DNA of 64,000 nucleotides from Chamaecrista fasciculata (GCA_003254925.1 QANZ01037181.1:1-64000), one strand, 5' to 3'; shown: positions 34,879-52,982, numbered from the stretch's first letter. Program-made: numbers and translations. Notes: generated from the sequence alone by a model not told the origin.

Positions 34879-35491
34879 TAATTTTAAAGTTGATAGTTAC
34901 GACTTAAAAGATAATTTTTTTTAGTCTCTAAATTATTTTTCTTTCTGTTTTGGTCCTTAAACTTTTTCATTTATTTTATTTTGTCCAAGACATAGTTACA
35001 TCTAGTTTTTGCCACTATCTTTGGCTTGGATCAAAGATGGACAATTTGTAATGATTTTTAAAACTTCCTTTGAATTTAAGTCTAAATATGAATATTTAAC
35101 TATTCAATTTATAAGATTTGAGGATAAATATTGATTTTGATACTCGATCAAAATAGCGATCTAAATTAGAGTATCGGCAATCAATCCTAAATTTGATATA
35201 TGAGGGTTTTATTTTCAAATTTATTTTTTTAATAGATCGACACTATATTGTAACTCCTCATAAATTATATATATGAACGAGCTAGCCAGGGTTTCAAATA
35301 GAACATTACACTCTTAATACGATAAAATTTTATGCATCTCATATGTTGCAATAGCACACATATTAATTAAAATCTCGAACAACACCACAATGTTCATAGA
35401 ACTCAAAATCAATAGTATTAATACTACATTATAATTAGGTTGAAATACCATTGATGCCCTAGCTAGACAATTATATATATATATATATATA
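34879..35491. other. Intergenic AT-rich DNA
   Basis: No gene or clear repeat border. It ends in a TA repeat into which the Helitron-like element at 35492 is inserted. Confidence 0.5.
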
Positions 35492-35652
35492 TCTTATATT
35501 ATATGACTCCACCCCTTTCTGGTCCTCCATGTTTAAAACTATAGCCTATGAAATTAAAAATAAGAGGAAATTTACTATTTGGTCTCTCTTTCTTTACTAA
35601 GTTAACAATTTAGTCCCTTATTTATTTTATATACATATTTGCGTGCCCGTTA
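35492..35652 (+). mobile_element. Short Helitron, cut by assembly gap
   Basis: Inverted relative of the element at 6281-6460. It starts TCTTATATTATATGACTCC after an A and runs for 161 bp to the first arm of the terminal hairpin (GCGTGCCCGTTA). The hairpin's second arm and the CTAG end lie in the N run. Confidence 0.75.
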
Positions 35653-36196
35653 NNNNNNNNNNNNNNNNNNNNNNNNNNNNNNNNNNNNNNNNNNNNNNNN
35701 NNNNNNNNNNNNNNNNNNNNNNNNNNNNNNNNNNNNNNNNNNNNNNNNNNNNNNNNNNNNNNNNNNNNNNNNNNNNNNNNNNNNNNNNNNNNNNNNNNNN
35801 NNNNNNNNNNNNNNNNNNNNNNNNNNNNNNNNNNNNNNNNNNNNNNNNNNNNNNNNNNNNNNNNNNNNNNNNNNNNNNNNNNNNNNNNNNNNNNNNNNNN
35901 NNNNNNNNNNNNNNNNNNNNNNNNNNNNNNNNNNNNNNNNNNNNNNNNNNNNNNNNNNNNNNNNNNNNNNNNNNNNNNNNNNNNNNNNNNNNNNNNNNNN
36001 NNNNNNNNNNNNNNNNNNNNNNNNNNNNNNNNNNNNNNNNNNNNNNNNNNNNNNNNNNNNNNNNNNNNNNNNNNNNNNNNNNNNNNNNNNNNNNNNNNNN
36101 NNNNNNNNNNNNNNNNNNNNNNNNNNNNNNNNNNNNNNNNNNNNNNNNNNNNNNNNNNNNNNNNNNNNNNNNNNNNNNNNNNNNNNNNNNNNNNNN
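35653..36196. other. Assembly gap (544 N)
   Basis: Unknown bases. The gap starts inside the hairpin loop of a Helitron terminus and ends in a T run. Open frames across it are artefacts. Confidence 1.
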
Positions 36197-39137
36197 TTTT
36201 TTTTTTTTTTGACTTTCAAACCAAAACGTAACTCATCATGAGTTTATGCTCATGGCAGTCACAGATATATATATATATATAGGTTATGGTTGATTCATTC
36301 TTAAGATATATATATATATATATATAATTTACTTGAGAATTAATCATTTATATATATATATACTATACTGAAAGCACAGTGACGATTTTTCATGTGCGTA
36401 GTGTTCATATAAATCTTACACTCTGTAGTTTCTTCAAGTCTTTCACTGTACACACACACATACATATGTTGGATTAAGTAAAAGTGTGAAGAGTATCTAT
36501 TTGGTTAGATTTTAAAAATTAAAAAGGCAAGTTATGTAACTAACTAATTATAATCATTTTTGCTAGCATGGAGAAATAGTAAATATCACTAGCTAGAGTT
36601 TTGAATGAAAATGTTAACAAATGATATATTGTACTTAACTAAAAACTTGAAGGCTTCTTGGTCAAGTTTTAAATTTAATTAGAAAAAAATTTTAAAATCA
36701 ACAAAGTAAATTCTGCAACGATGATCTTTTAATTGATCGCAAGTGTTTCTTTATATTTTGATTTTACAAAAATACAATGATCTCCAAAATTACTCTTAAT
36801 ATACTTTTCAACTGGTTCCTCTCTTTAAAAAGAGAAATTAGTGATATATTTAGATTAATTGTCTTATTACATCCTACTTCACTTTCTTACCAGTCCAATC
36901 TCAGTTAAATCCTGATTGAACCATTGAACCTTGAATCGCTACTTCGTCCGATTTAATAGTCGATCTGATTTTTAAAAACCTTGGTTATTCCTAATAATAT
37001 TAGCATCCGAGCATACCAAAAGATTAAGGTAAGGCCTCGATTCTATTTTAGTTTGCTACCTTAAACCTTTCAAAGAGTGGGAGAAAATGATGAAAACACA
37101 TTTAAATTTTTTGGGCCAGATATTTCCACATTATTATACGTACTCTCATGATGAATGCTGGATATCGACTTGGGCGATTTCTCTTTAATTCCATTCTCAC
37201 AATGTTAAACTTGCAGCATTTACGTACATCCAAAACCTTTAAATTACATGTGTAAAGAAATTAACACATCATTATATATATATATATATATGAGCTAGGC
37301 TTCTTGGTGCATATATATTGATGAAAACATTAAGAAATTAATATTAGTATACTCGATGGAATGAACTAGAGAAATATTATATAAAAAGGACTAGCTAAAG
37401 GACTTGTGGGGAATCACACTGAATTAATAAATATATATATATAAGAGAAGAAAGACGATTATGAAAGGTTAAGCATCTTGTTAATTAGTTTAATTGGAAT
37501 GGGCTTTTGCAGTAAAGTAGAAGATAAAACCGTGTGCGCCTCTATATATGCTTTTAGGAAAAGAGGCAAAGTCACACTTTGCTATTAAGGAATTCATTAT
37601 TTTTTATACTTAAAAATCATGCACACAACCTTACGAATATATCCTTTGTACTTCAGATGTCATTTCATGTACCAAATTATGCGTCTCTGGGCCATATCTA
37701 ATACGTATATATATTAATTATTACAGTATATATGCATCTAGCTACATTAATAATTACGTACGTATTGATGCTACGTACGTGGATTCTTCCCCACACATAC
37801 ATGCATATAATATAATAATAATATTATGCACATATGCATATAGCAACGTGATTCTATTTCTATGTAATATATATATATACAAGATTTGGAATGGAGAAGC
37901 AGATGGGGCCGGGACGTTAATGTTATGTTGCATTAAAAATGGGAAAAAGAGAACTAAAGAAAAGTTGCAAAATGGGGGCAGAAGATGCCTCGTTTGAAGT
38001 AATAACCTCTTTACCTTTCTTCTTTTAATTTGCTTGCTCGGGAATTGCTCTGTTTTTGTCTTTGTTGAAATCGTGAACTCTTAAAAAAACTGTTCAGATG
38101 TGATGTGAGCACGGAGCATATGGCAACACAAACATATGTTCATATACGCACTATTCTTAAAATCTCGATTTAAATCTTACAATCTTACAAATTTATGATC
38201 TTACTTAAATAAAACTATTTCGATCTTAAGTAAATCTAAATTTACTAAAATTATACTTAAATCTCGATTTTATATATACGATTTTATATCTTATCAATTC
38301 TATGATTTTACAATTTTATTATGAGAATTTATATACTCTTAAAGTAAAAAATATTAAATATAACTCCTATAAAACGAAATATTTTTTAAAAAATTATTTT
38401 AAAGCAAATTTTTTAGTGATTTATGAGATATTTTGTTAAAATATGACAAATCTTGAATAATTATATACTTATGAATATTTTTTATGCTATTAATTACTTT
38501 ACCTATATTTATATTTTATATATATAATCACAAATGAAAAAAAAATAAAATAGTATGTTTTGATACATTCAAATTAATTAAGTGATAGATTTTTGGTATA
38601 AAAAGTATATTATTTATACTTAGTTAAACTCTTACGATTTTACGATTCGAGTTTACGATCCGATTTTACATTCCATTTTCGAGTTTACTTAAACTTTCGA
38701 TTTTAACAACCTTGCCCGTATATATCTATAAATTTTGTAATTTGTATGTAACGAAGAAGACACAGTATAATTATTAAATAAAGAAATATTTTAGATTATA
38801 CATTACAGCATAAGATAATTTATATTAACGAAGTAATCACAAATAGAGTATTAAATATTTATATTGAAGAATTAAATATATATATATATACTTACAAATG
38901 TATATAATTAAGCTTATATATTGATCTATGTGTAATTGGTCCATAGCTAAATGTCATGAGATGATCGGCACATACATCAATGTTTTGATGGGGTCATAGG
39001 ATTCTGTTGTGGAATATTATGTTAAAACTTAAAAAAAGCAGCAAAGCAAGCAAAATATGCTTATATACTTTACTTGATGTAATTATATACCCCACTAAAT
39101 GCACTTCTCTCGTCACTTGATGTTGATAGGTTTGGAT
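36197..39137. other. Gene-free AT-rich region
   Basis: Many TA dinucleotide runs (for example 36266-36282, 37273-37291, 38877-38890). A fragment at about 36888-36985 ('tgattgaaccattgaacctt') resembles one end of the hAT-type elements at 39138 and 40533. From about 38150 to 38720 there are weakly inverted 'aaaatctcgattt' and 'cgattttaac' blocks that may be a decayed MITE. No gene seen. Confidence 0.45.
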
Positions 39138-39374
39138 CAGAGTTATTAAAACCGGACCGAGTCGTCTTAATAACTGGTCAGACAGAGAACCGGGCTGAAC
39201 CAGAGGGAACCGGCTAAANATTTGAATTAAAATTTTATCATATATAGGTTTTTTTATTATTTTTAATTTATTTATTTGTCAACGGTCCGACCCCGGTTGG
39301 ACCCCGATTGAACCATTGAACCTTGAACCCCTCTTTCGGCTGGTTCAATGGCCGGTCTGGTTTTAATAACCTTG
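39138..39374. mobile_element. hAT-type MITE, 237 bp (8-bp TSD)
   Basis: Ends CAGAGTTATTAAAACCGGAC and (reverse complement of right end) CAAGGTTATTAAAACCAGAC are inverted repeats. The flanks carry the perfect 8-bp direct repeat GTTTGGAT (39130-39137 and 39375-39382), the size expected for hAT elements. The interior is rich in 'accgg' and 'gaaccattgaacc' blocks. No coding capacity. It contains one N (39219). Confidence 0.85.
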
Positions 39375-39382
39375 GTTTGGAT

Positions 39383-40524
39383 TGAGTTGTGAAAACGTAA
39401 AAGCAAGTTCACATAGACTTACCTTTAATTTTCTTGGAGGATTGGGAGGCTGGTTGAAATTTGAGAGAGATCTTGCAAGAAAGATATTTAAGGAAGAGTT
39501 TCTATAAATCTACTCTGTAAATAAGATAAATTCTTGGAGAAGAGAGTGAGTGTGAGTGTATGAAGAGCATGACTATTATCTTTAGGATTTTGGTTCGCCG
39601 AGAAAAAATGACACATGGTTGATAGTAAAATGATAATGATTAATGACAAAGTTCATGATAAATAAAACCCAACATGTGACATTGGGAATATCATGTAATG
39701 TTAGAATTTGGGGTGAGATATTCTGATTGAAGGAGTGGGTTTCCGTGACTTTTGATATTATAGGTACAAGTGATTAATGAAGGTTGCGTAGGATGATGAT
39801 GATTAATGAGGTTCACCTAAAGCCTCGTTGGGTCACCTTAAGCAAACATGTATACTTGAGGACTAAAATGCATTAATTTTCCCTCAAACATTAATGCATT
39901 AATTTTCTATATTTAGGACTAATCTGTAATTTTACCCTTTTTCCTATATTATCAAAATTACAATTTGACCCAAATTTTTTTATAATATTCATTTTAGTCC
40001 TCATATATTATGGTTCAGGGACTTTTTTCTATAAATTTTGAAATTATTTGGGGGCATTTTGTAATTCTATAAAAAATTATAAAATTCATATTCACACCAT
40101 CTATGAAACTACGTTTGTTTTGACACATGTTTGTGTTAGGTTGGGTAAACTATGGGTTTAACACAACCCAATCCCAATTTTAGTAGGTCAATTTTGGACC
40201 CAACCCATCTTGACCAATTATTTAAATGAGTTGGACAAATGGTTGGTTAATTTTGTGGTTTGGTTGGTTGGGTTGATAGGTTTTAGGTTGAGATTGTCAT
40301 CCCTACTATTTTCTATCCCTTATATATATTTTTCGATTTAGTTTCTCTTAAATTTTTTTCCCTCAATTTAGTCTCGCACAATTTGTTATTAAATTTTGAT
40401 AGACGAGAATAGAAATCTATGGGAAGACCAAATTGAGAAAATAATATTATCTAGGAGAACAAAATGTAATTTTAGCTGAATAAAAAATGTTTTTTTTTTG
40501 TTTTTTTATAGACCGGTTGATTGG
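39383..40524. other. Gene-free region between hAT-type elements
   Basis: AT-rich. About 40135-40290 is rich in 'ttgggtt' and 'aacccaac' motifs in both orientations, a likely repeat fragment. No gene recognised. Confidence 0.4.
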
Positions 40525-40532
40525 GTTCCAAG

Positions 40533-41148
40533 TAGGGTTATTAAAACCGAACGGTTCAACCGGTTAAACCGTGAACCGGCATCTGGTTCGGTCCGATTTA
40601 GTTTGAGAACCGGACGTGTACAGAGCCGGTCAACAACCGGTAAAACTGGCAAGAACCAGCCGGGTTCTAAAAAAACGTTCAAATATGGGAAACAAAATTT
40701 TGAGAAGAACCACTCAGATTTGGGTAGAGAAAGAGATATAGATGAAGAAGAAATCAGAAAGATGATGAAGAAGACAAAGTTTTGATGAAATACAAGAGAT
40801 TTGGATGAATAATATTTTTTCAAACAAGATTAGATCTGAACGGATGATGCCAAGTAGAAGAAGAACGCAACTGTAGATGAAAAAGGCAGTAGATGAAGAT
40901 CGCCGGCAAAGAAAGAAGACCACTCATCGTTCATGCTCATTTGTCGCTGGCTGTTTTCCTCTTCTTGTTGCTGTGATTCTTTCATGTTGCTGTTGCGTTT
41001 AGCTTTTTAGGGTTTATTGTGAATAGGGAAGGAAAAATTACAAAATGGGCGCATAATTAATAGGGATTTTATTATTAATTTATTGTGAATAGGGAAAGAA
41101 AAATTTCAAAATGGCCTCCTAGTTAATAGGGTAAATGAGATGAATCAC

Positions 41149-41184
<36 letters not shown>

Positions 41185-41759
41185 TTGGTGGACAAAAAGT
41201 TTAGGTGAGTTGGGCCCCGGGGGCTCACCAAGGCCAGAGCATGCCTCCAGGCTCTATGAGCGCTTATAGAGATACTTATAGATCGCCTACCAACAAGGCC
41301 CTCACATCGGTAGTGGGATTCGAACTCACGACCTTGTAGGTTATGAGTTGACTCCTTACCAACTGGGCCAACCTTTGTTAGCGAATCACTTTATTATTGA
41401 TTTAGTGGGGACATGGTAAGCAAAATAGCACCTAAATAATAGGACGAATAAGATTAATCATCATATTATTGATTTATTGTGAATAGGATAAGCATATTAA
41501 AATGGCAGATATTGTGTTTCTAACATTTTTTTAATAAGGTGAATAGGATGAATTATAAAATCGAGATGTAGACTTTTATATTTAGATTTTTTTAAATTAT
41601 ACTTAGCAGTTTATTATTTTGTTGATCTATTATTTATTAATATATTATTTATTTATTTATTTATAAGTTGTCCGACCCCGGTTGAACTCCGGTTGGACTA
41701 CTGAATCTTGAACCATTGCTTCAACCGATTCAATAACTGGTTCAGTTTTAAAAATATTG
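40533..41759. mobile_element. hAT-type non-autonomous element, 1.23 kb, with nested SINE
   Basis: The left end TAGGGTTATTAAAACCGAAC and the right end (reverse complement CAATATTTTTAAAACTGAAC) belong to the same terminal family as 39138-39374. The flanks GTTCCAAG (40525-40532) and GTTACAAG (41760-41767) match at 7 of 8 bases. The interior repeats 'tttattgtgaatagggaa' several times and encodes nothing convincing. A SINE is inserted at 41158-41382. Confidence 0.7.
41158..41382 (-). mobile_element. tRNA-derived SINE with 16-bp TSD
   Basis: On the minus strand the head contains an A box (TGGCCCAGTTGG) and a B box (GTTCGAATCC), the internal RNA polymerase III promoter of tRNA genes. A body rich in 'cctggaggcatgctctggcc' follows and ends in an (AAT)n tail. 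The direct repeat GAATCACTTTATTATT flanks it at 41142-41157 and 41383-41398. It encodes no protein and would depend on a LINE for movement. A truncated relative is at 20672-20748. Confidence 0.9.
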
Positions 41760-41775
41760 GTTACAAGTAGACCTG

Positions 41776-41930
41776 CTCATGGGCTGGGCTTGGGCTACCC
41801 AAGCTCAAGCCCATGGGCTTTTTATGTATATGGGCTTGGACTAGGTTCAAGCCCAAATAAAATTGTACCCATTATAATGGGCCAAATATATACCCAAGCC
41901 CATGGGCTTGGGCTTGGGTAGCCCAAATTT
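41776..41930. repeat. Palindromic 'gggcttgggc' element
   Basis: 'ctcatgggctgggcttgggc' at the left and 'cttgggcttgggtagcccaa' at the right, with several 'aagcccatgggctt' palindromes between, form nested inverted repeats of about 155 bp. It is a dispersed-type plant repeat. No target duplication was recognised. Confidence 0.6.
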
Positions 41931-42470
41931 ATATTTTTTTTGTAACACTTTTAAACTTAAATAGTCATTATGGTCTTCAAACTATGAGGTTAATTTCATT
42001 TTGGTCCTCAAGTTAATTTCTGTTCTGTTTTGGTCCTCAAATTAAGGGATTATTTTGGTCCTCAAATTAATTATTTTATATGCGTATACAGAAAAAATCA
42101 TAAATATATGATAATCAGAAACAGGCCTAAACGGAAAGTGTGATTATTAATTATTTTGTGCCTTTAGTAGTATATATACATACTACATATATACATATAT
42201 GAAATTATATACTCATTCTTTATAATTTATTTTATAATATTATATTTAAATATAAAATTAAATGACATATTTTTTAAAAATAAAATATATAAAGTGATAA
42301 ATTATTTAATTACCACTCCGACTTTCTCGTTCTTCTTATTATCTTAGATGTATTTTTTTTACATTGACATGTATATAATTTTAAAGTTTAAGGACTATAA
42401 TACTTCTTGGGGCAAATATTTGAAAAACAAAGCTAGCCGAAAGCAATGCAAAAGCAAACAAAGATAGGTG
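41931..42470. other. Intergenic DNA upstream of the MCM4 promoter
   Basis: AT-rich. Blocks of 'ttttggtcctcaaattaa' at 41997-42070 resemble one arm of a foldback MITE, but no inverted partner was found. No gene. Confidence 0.45.
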
Positions 42471-42703
42471 GGCCTAACAGTGTAATATTTTTGTTATATT
42501 GTTATGTATCAGCCGGCCCATATCATAAATGCGGGCTTCTTATCCAAAAGCCCAAATTCAAACCCAGTGAGCCCAATCTTTCTGGCGGGAAAACCATGTC
42601 TTCCTCCCGCCATATCTAGCAGAAGTATCGCATTCCTACCTCCTACTACCTCCTACTACCTCTTTCTCTCATTTTGGCGGGCTTTCTTCTCTCACTAACA
42701 GCC
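42471..42703 (+). promoter_or_regulatory. MCM4 promoter with E2F-type sites
   Basis: Two E2F-like sites precede the ATG: GGCGGGAAA at 42584-42592 (exact reverse complement of TTTCCCGCC) and TTTGGCGGG at 42673-42681. Several TGGGCC/GCCCA motifs (42471-42575) resemble site II elements of proliferation genes. A telo-box (AAACCCTAG in reverse, 42771-42779) lies in intron 1. E2F control of MCM genes at G1/S is established in plants and animals; use of these exact sites is inferred. Confidence 0.7.
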
Positions 42704-48274
<5,571 letters not shown>

Positions 48275-49038
48275 TCAACTGAAACCATAGTATGACGTTG
48301 CAATATCGTTAAATTAAGGTGTCTGCAAGGTGACGTGGTTCTTTTAATTGGCTACAAGCAAAGTGTTAACATCATTCTGCATTATTTATAACCCTTGTTT
48401 GGCTTGGCTTGGCTTGAGAGCTTTCGTCTCCTGGTGATAAACGATTCACTTATTCATAGGCAGGAAAGGACTTTGGTGATGGTGGCCCGTCAATGCTTTC
48501 GTTGTAAAGAAAAAAAAAGCTGCCAAATTGTATTTGAGCATGTATTTTGTTCTAACAAAGCACATTTTAAAGTGTCTTTATATCATCTATAAATTTTGGA
48601 CTATGACTGATATAACAATTAGCTTATTAGTCTATTTACGATTTTTGGAAAACTTGATACCAATATTGAGTTATTTCTAAAGAACATAAAGTATTAAACC
48701 TTTATGTTTCTGTACAGTAACAAAATGGAAGTGAGAAATTTACAGATAGTACTGACTATACTACCTCAAGTCCTCAATACTGATCACACCCTATCTCTAC
48801 AAAATAAGGCATCCAATCCAAAAATTCTCGCTATTCAAATAAAAACAAGCATTTACTAGTTTTACCTACTAAATTGTATAAAAGTCATTGGAGAAACGTC
48901 AGAAACTAATGAAGGTTTTTTTTAATGCTCTTCATAATCCTAGGCCAAACTCAGTATATTTGCTATAGGGCATGCCATGAACATGTAGAGTTCCTCAACT
49001 TACAATTTAGGTGAATGACGTGAATCTTGTTCAATTTA
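48275..49038. other. 3' flank of MCM4
   Basis: 3' UTR and short intergenic stretch. No gene. It ends at the A that is the left target base of the Helitron. Confidence 0.6.
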
Positions 49039-49066
49039 CTAGTGTGGGACCCGTGCGTTGCACGGG
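49039..49066 (-). other. Helitron 3' terminal hairpin and CTAG end
   Basis: Seven-base-pair GC-rich stem (49050-49056 pairs with 49060-49066) with a 3-base loop, followed on the minus strand by about 7 bases and CTAG. In the family this is the replication terminator, read by the Rep-helicase during rolling-circle transposition. Confidence 0.88.
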
Positions 49067-49369
49067 AATTAGTCTATGACAACCAAACAATTTGGTGGTT
49101 GTGTAGAAAAAATAGTATTTTGGTACATTGCATGTTTGTCACTAATATAAACAAATATATCACATATCGTGCGAACTACGTTTTTAACTGTAGTTTGTTG
49201 TATCATTAAGCTGTATTGTGTTTTTCCCACGTTTTAGATAGTTAAATAATAATTCTATAAATTTAATATATAATTAGTAACATGTTAATAATTTGTAAGA
49301 CCAAGGAATTTTGTAGACATTGGAATGAGATTCATATATATGAGTTCATTGCTTACATAATAAGGAAAC

Positions 49370-50658
49370 TTATATATTCTGAAAAACTTCTCTATAAACC
49401 ACGTTATTGGTCTTGTTGTCAGATGAGTTGCCTTTGTGAGATATCAGGATTTTGATCCCACGCCTAGATCGTACTCGGGATAATGCTACGTATAGTTGAC
49501 CATGCGAAAACACTGGGCGGGGAAGAAAAAGACCAACATTTGACAGTGATTGACCTTGGCTTTTGTTTATGGTCATAGCAAATGATAAAACCAACGGAAA
49601 CTGACGTCTTTGAAACTTGAAAGGTAGCTTTGACTCAGAAGGCGTTATTAGTAGCCGAGCAATTAGCACCTTTTGTCCGGCAGATTTGCCAGACATTGAA
49701 ATAGCTTCAATAGCATGATCACTCATCCTTGACACAATCAGTCGAGTGCCGTTGCACAGTCCCATTGACTTGTCAATGTTCCTTATAAGCATTATAGGTG
49801 CACCAATTTTAAGCTTCAGACGATGGTATGGAAGCCCTGAACCCTTAATAGTATTTAAGAATTCTGTAGGATACACGTCTGCCAACTGGTTGGCATTTTC
49901 ATCGTGTTTAGAAATACTGTCTGAACTTAGATAGATTTTGGGTTCACCTGGCAGCTGATCAATTAGCAAATCATTCACATCGTTAACGTCATCCAATGTT
50001 GGAGCTAGAATTGCTCTGTCTCTAAAATAGTCTGGATCATTGCAATTAGCCTCAAAATTTGGATAAGTCGACTCAACAATAGCCTTCAGTGGGTCAAATG
50101 AAGCCTTAATTAACATGTCGTCAGGTATTTCAACTTCAAATTGCTCGTCTGTTATGTTTTGACCAATCCTACCCTCTCCAATCTTCAACAACCATTCAGA
50201 GAATTCTTTGATCTCATTTACCTCAGAATCTGATCCTCCAGCTTGTAGTCGCATGTTTTTAGTTAGGTTCAGAACCTTGCATGATGTCCAAAGGTATGAT
50301 GAGTTGATACATGACATAACAATATCCTGCCTTGAGCCTTGTGGAATAACTGGAAGAATTTGTCTGAAGTCACCACCCAATACTACCACCTTCCCACCGA
50401 ACGGTTTTTCACACATTTCATTGTCTTGAGACCGCATTATGTCACGCAATGATCTGTCGAGAGCTTCAAAACAATGTCGTTGTGTCATAGGAGCTTCATC
50501 CCATATGATCAATGTGCATGCTACTATCAGTTCAGCCAAATCAGAACCTTGTGCAATGTGGCATGTACTTTCACTGTCACATATAATTGGTATGGCAAAC
50601 CTGGAGTGTGCCGTGCGACCACCTGGGATAAGTTGGGAAGCGATACCACTTGATGCAA
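49370..50658 (-). pseudogene. PIF1-like Helitron helicase, C-terminal part only
   Basis: One long exon starts after a clear acceptor (tttttttacag|TTGCATCAAGTGG, exon base 50658) and reads without stops for about 429 codons. It opens at the 'ASSGIASQLIPGGRTAHSRF' block that follows the P-loop in Helitron helicases. It has motif II (WDEAP), motif III (GGDFRQILPV), a TKNMRL block, 'GLCNGTRLIV' and the C-terminal motifs TINKSQGQS and LYVALSRVRS. The P-loop exon and the upstream Rep nuclease are not seen in the next 2 kb, so the protein alone cannot be an active ATPase. The frame is intact, which suggests a young insertion or a missed, distant first exon. Confidence 0.82.
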
Positions 50659-50674
50659 CTGTAAAAAAAAACAA

Positions 50675-52982
50675 TAATCATCGTTGTTGTGGTGGTTCTT
50701 ATATGATAAGATAATGCTATATTCATCAAACCATAATACCTAAATGATCATGCTATAAATATAGGTTTAAAAGTATTATAGACCATATAACATGTGCTTT
50801 TACCTGGGATAAGTTTTAATACATGGAGATTGACTAAGTTTTATATTTTTATTTAATGCTATACTAATGCCTCCTTCGACACTATGAAGTGGTATAAGGG
50901 CATTTTAATATATTACCAAATTTGTGTAAACCTAATTTGAATTGGTTAATTTACACCGTTACTTAATGCCCTTGATTACCTCATGGTCAATTCCCTATAT
51001 TAAATATTATTGTCATAGGACCAATGTAAGTCAATTAAGATTACTTAATTATAGCAAAAAAATTAATCACGCAGCCAGAATTAGCGTATTGTATGCTTTA
51101 TGCAAGTTACAGGTGATTCATTTTTTTTTCGTAATTTTTAACCCTATATTTAATTGGTGATTGCCCTTTGTTTTTCAAATGAAACTTTGTCATTAGAAAT
51201 TACTGTATTAATATAATTTTTTAATGAGTGTACCATTCATGTATTAATTTTAAGGGGAAATTACCTGTACCCATACTGAATTTTGTGCGCAATATCTATT
51301 TCCCACCTAATCTATGAAACATTAACAGATTAGGGGGTCATTAAAAGTTCTCTTCGATAGTTTAGGAGGGACATTGTAATTGGCCACAGAATTTGGGGTG
51401 GGTACATATAATCTATTTGGTTATTTTTAGGTTTTCTAACACATTTTTCATTCATTTTAATAGATTATAACAACAAATTCTAATAAATTAAGGGGTCATT
51501 TGATATTGTATATGATTCTATAAAACATGTATAACTTACATTAGTCTTAAAAGATATAAAAGACAGCGGGTGTTACCAACGGTGAAGATAAATTGCAACA
51601 TAGTTTATGGGGGACCTTGCAATTGGCCCCATAGTCCAGGGTGAGTAAATGTAATTTACTTGTTTAATTTTTGTTCGAGTACACATTTTTCTTTCATTTG
51701 ATCAAGTTAATACAACAAAATTTAATAGATTAAGGTGTTAATTGCTTTTTTTATGATTTTATAAAATATGTGAAACTCACATTAGACATAAAAGATATAA
51801 AAGTTAGCAGTGTTAATAACGGTGAAGGGTTTAATTGCTAATTTTCATGATTTTATAATACACGTGCAACTCACATCAGACTTAGTAGATATAAAATATA
51901 GCGGTTTAACAAACGGAGAAGGTAAATTGCTACAAAATTAATAGATTAGGGGGTTAATTGGTGATTGCCCATTGTTTTTCAAATGATATTTTTAACCCTA
52001 TATTTAATTGGTGATTGCCCTTTGTCTTTAAAATGAAACGTTGTATGTAGAAATTACTATAGTATTGTAATTTTTAATGAGTGGACCATTAATTTATTAA
52101 TTTTAAGGTGAAATTACGTGTACCCATACTGAACTGTGTGCTCAAATTTTTTGTTGCCCCTAATCTAAATAAAATTAACAGATAAGGGGGTTATTAAAAG
52201 TTCTCTTCAATAGTTTAGGGGGGACATTGGAATTGGCCACATAATTCATCTGAGTGAGTACATATAATCTATTTGGTTATTTTTTGTTTGATTACACATT
52301 TTTCTTTCATTTTATCAAGTTATAACAACAAATTCTTTTAAATTAAGGGGTTATTTGATATTTTATATGGTTCTATAAAACATGTATAACTTACATTAAT
52401 ATTAAAAGATATAAAAGACAGCGGTGTTACCAACGGTGAAGGTAAATTGCAACAAAATCAATAGATTAGTGGGTAAAAGGTTCGTTTTGATAATTTAGGG
52501 GGGACATTGCAATTGGCCACATAGTTCAGAGTGAGCAGATGTAATTTAGTTGCTGTCTTATCAAGTTACTACACATTTTTCTTTTATTTTATCAAGTTAA
52601 TACATAAAAAATTAAAGATTCAGGTGTTGGTTACTATTTTATACTATTTTACTGTATGTTAATTTTTAAAATTTAGTTGTTTATTCTTTGGTCGATTATA
52701 AATTTAGACCAGAAGACAAATGATTTTATTAGGAATTCATTATATAGAAAGACAACTATTTTATATTTGTATAGCATCAACAAAATATCTCATAGGAAAG
52801 ACAATAGGAAAGATTATTTTATATTTGTATAGCATCAACAAAAATTCTCATATATAAAGACAAAAGGAAAAATTGCAATATGTTGAACACTAAAGCACCC
52901 ACATAAGAATAAACGAAAGCAACTCAATTAAAGCTGAATTAATAGACCATATAAGGCCGCAGACGAATCTAACATTGATAGT
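50675..52982. repeat. Non-coding Helitron interior with direct repeats
   Basis: Two direct copies of about 500 bp, about 51160-51680 and 52010-52570, share 'ttgccctttgt', 'aaattac(c/g)tgtacccatactgaa' and 'ggacattg(c/g)aattggccaca' blocks in the same order. Additional partial copies lie between them. No coding sequence is seen. This is the interval where the helicase P-loop and Rep domain would be expected, so they may have been replaced by these repeats. Confidence 0.65.

Noticed and set aside
35639..36241. Open frames across the N run
   Set aside because: The residues are unknown bases in an assembly gap; no coding evidence.
40498..40923. 95-105-residue frames near 40.5 kb
   Set aside because: They overlap on both strands and lie mostly inside the hAT-type element; Arg/Lys/Glu low complexity, no homology recognised.
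41310..41376. Free-standing tRNA gene
   Set aside because: A and B boxes are present, but the sequence continues into a SINE body with (AAT)n tail and target duplication; no cloverleaf acceptor stem was apparent.
48961..49038. Target-site duplication for the 9.86-kb element
   Set aside because: None found; its ends follow the Helitron A/T rule, which makes no duplication.
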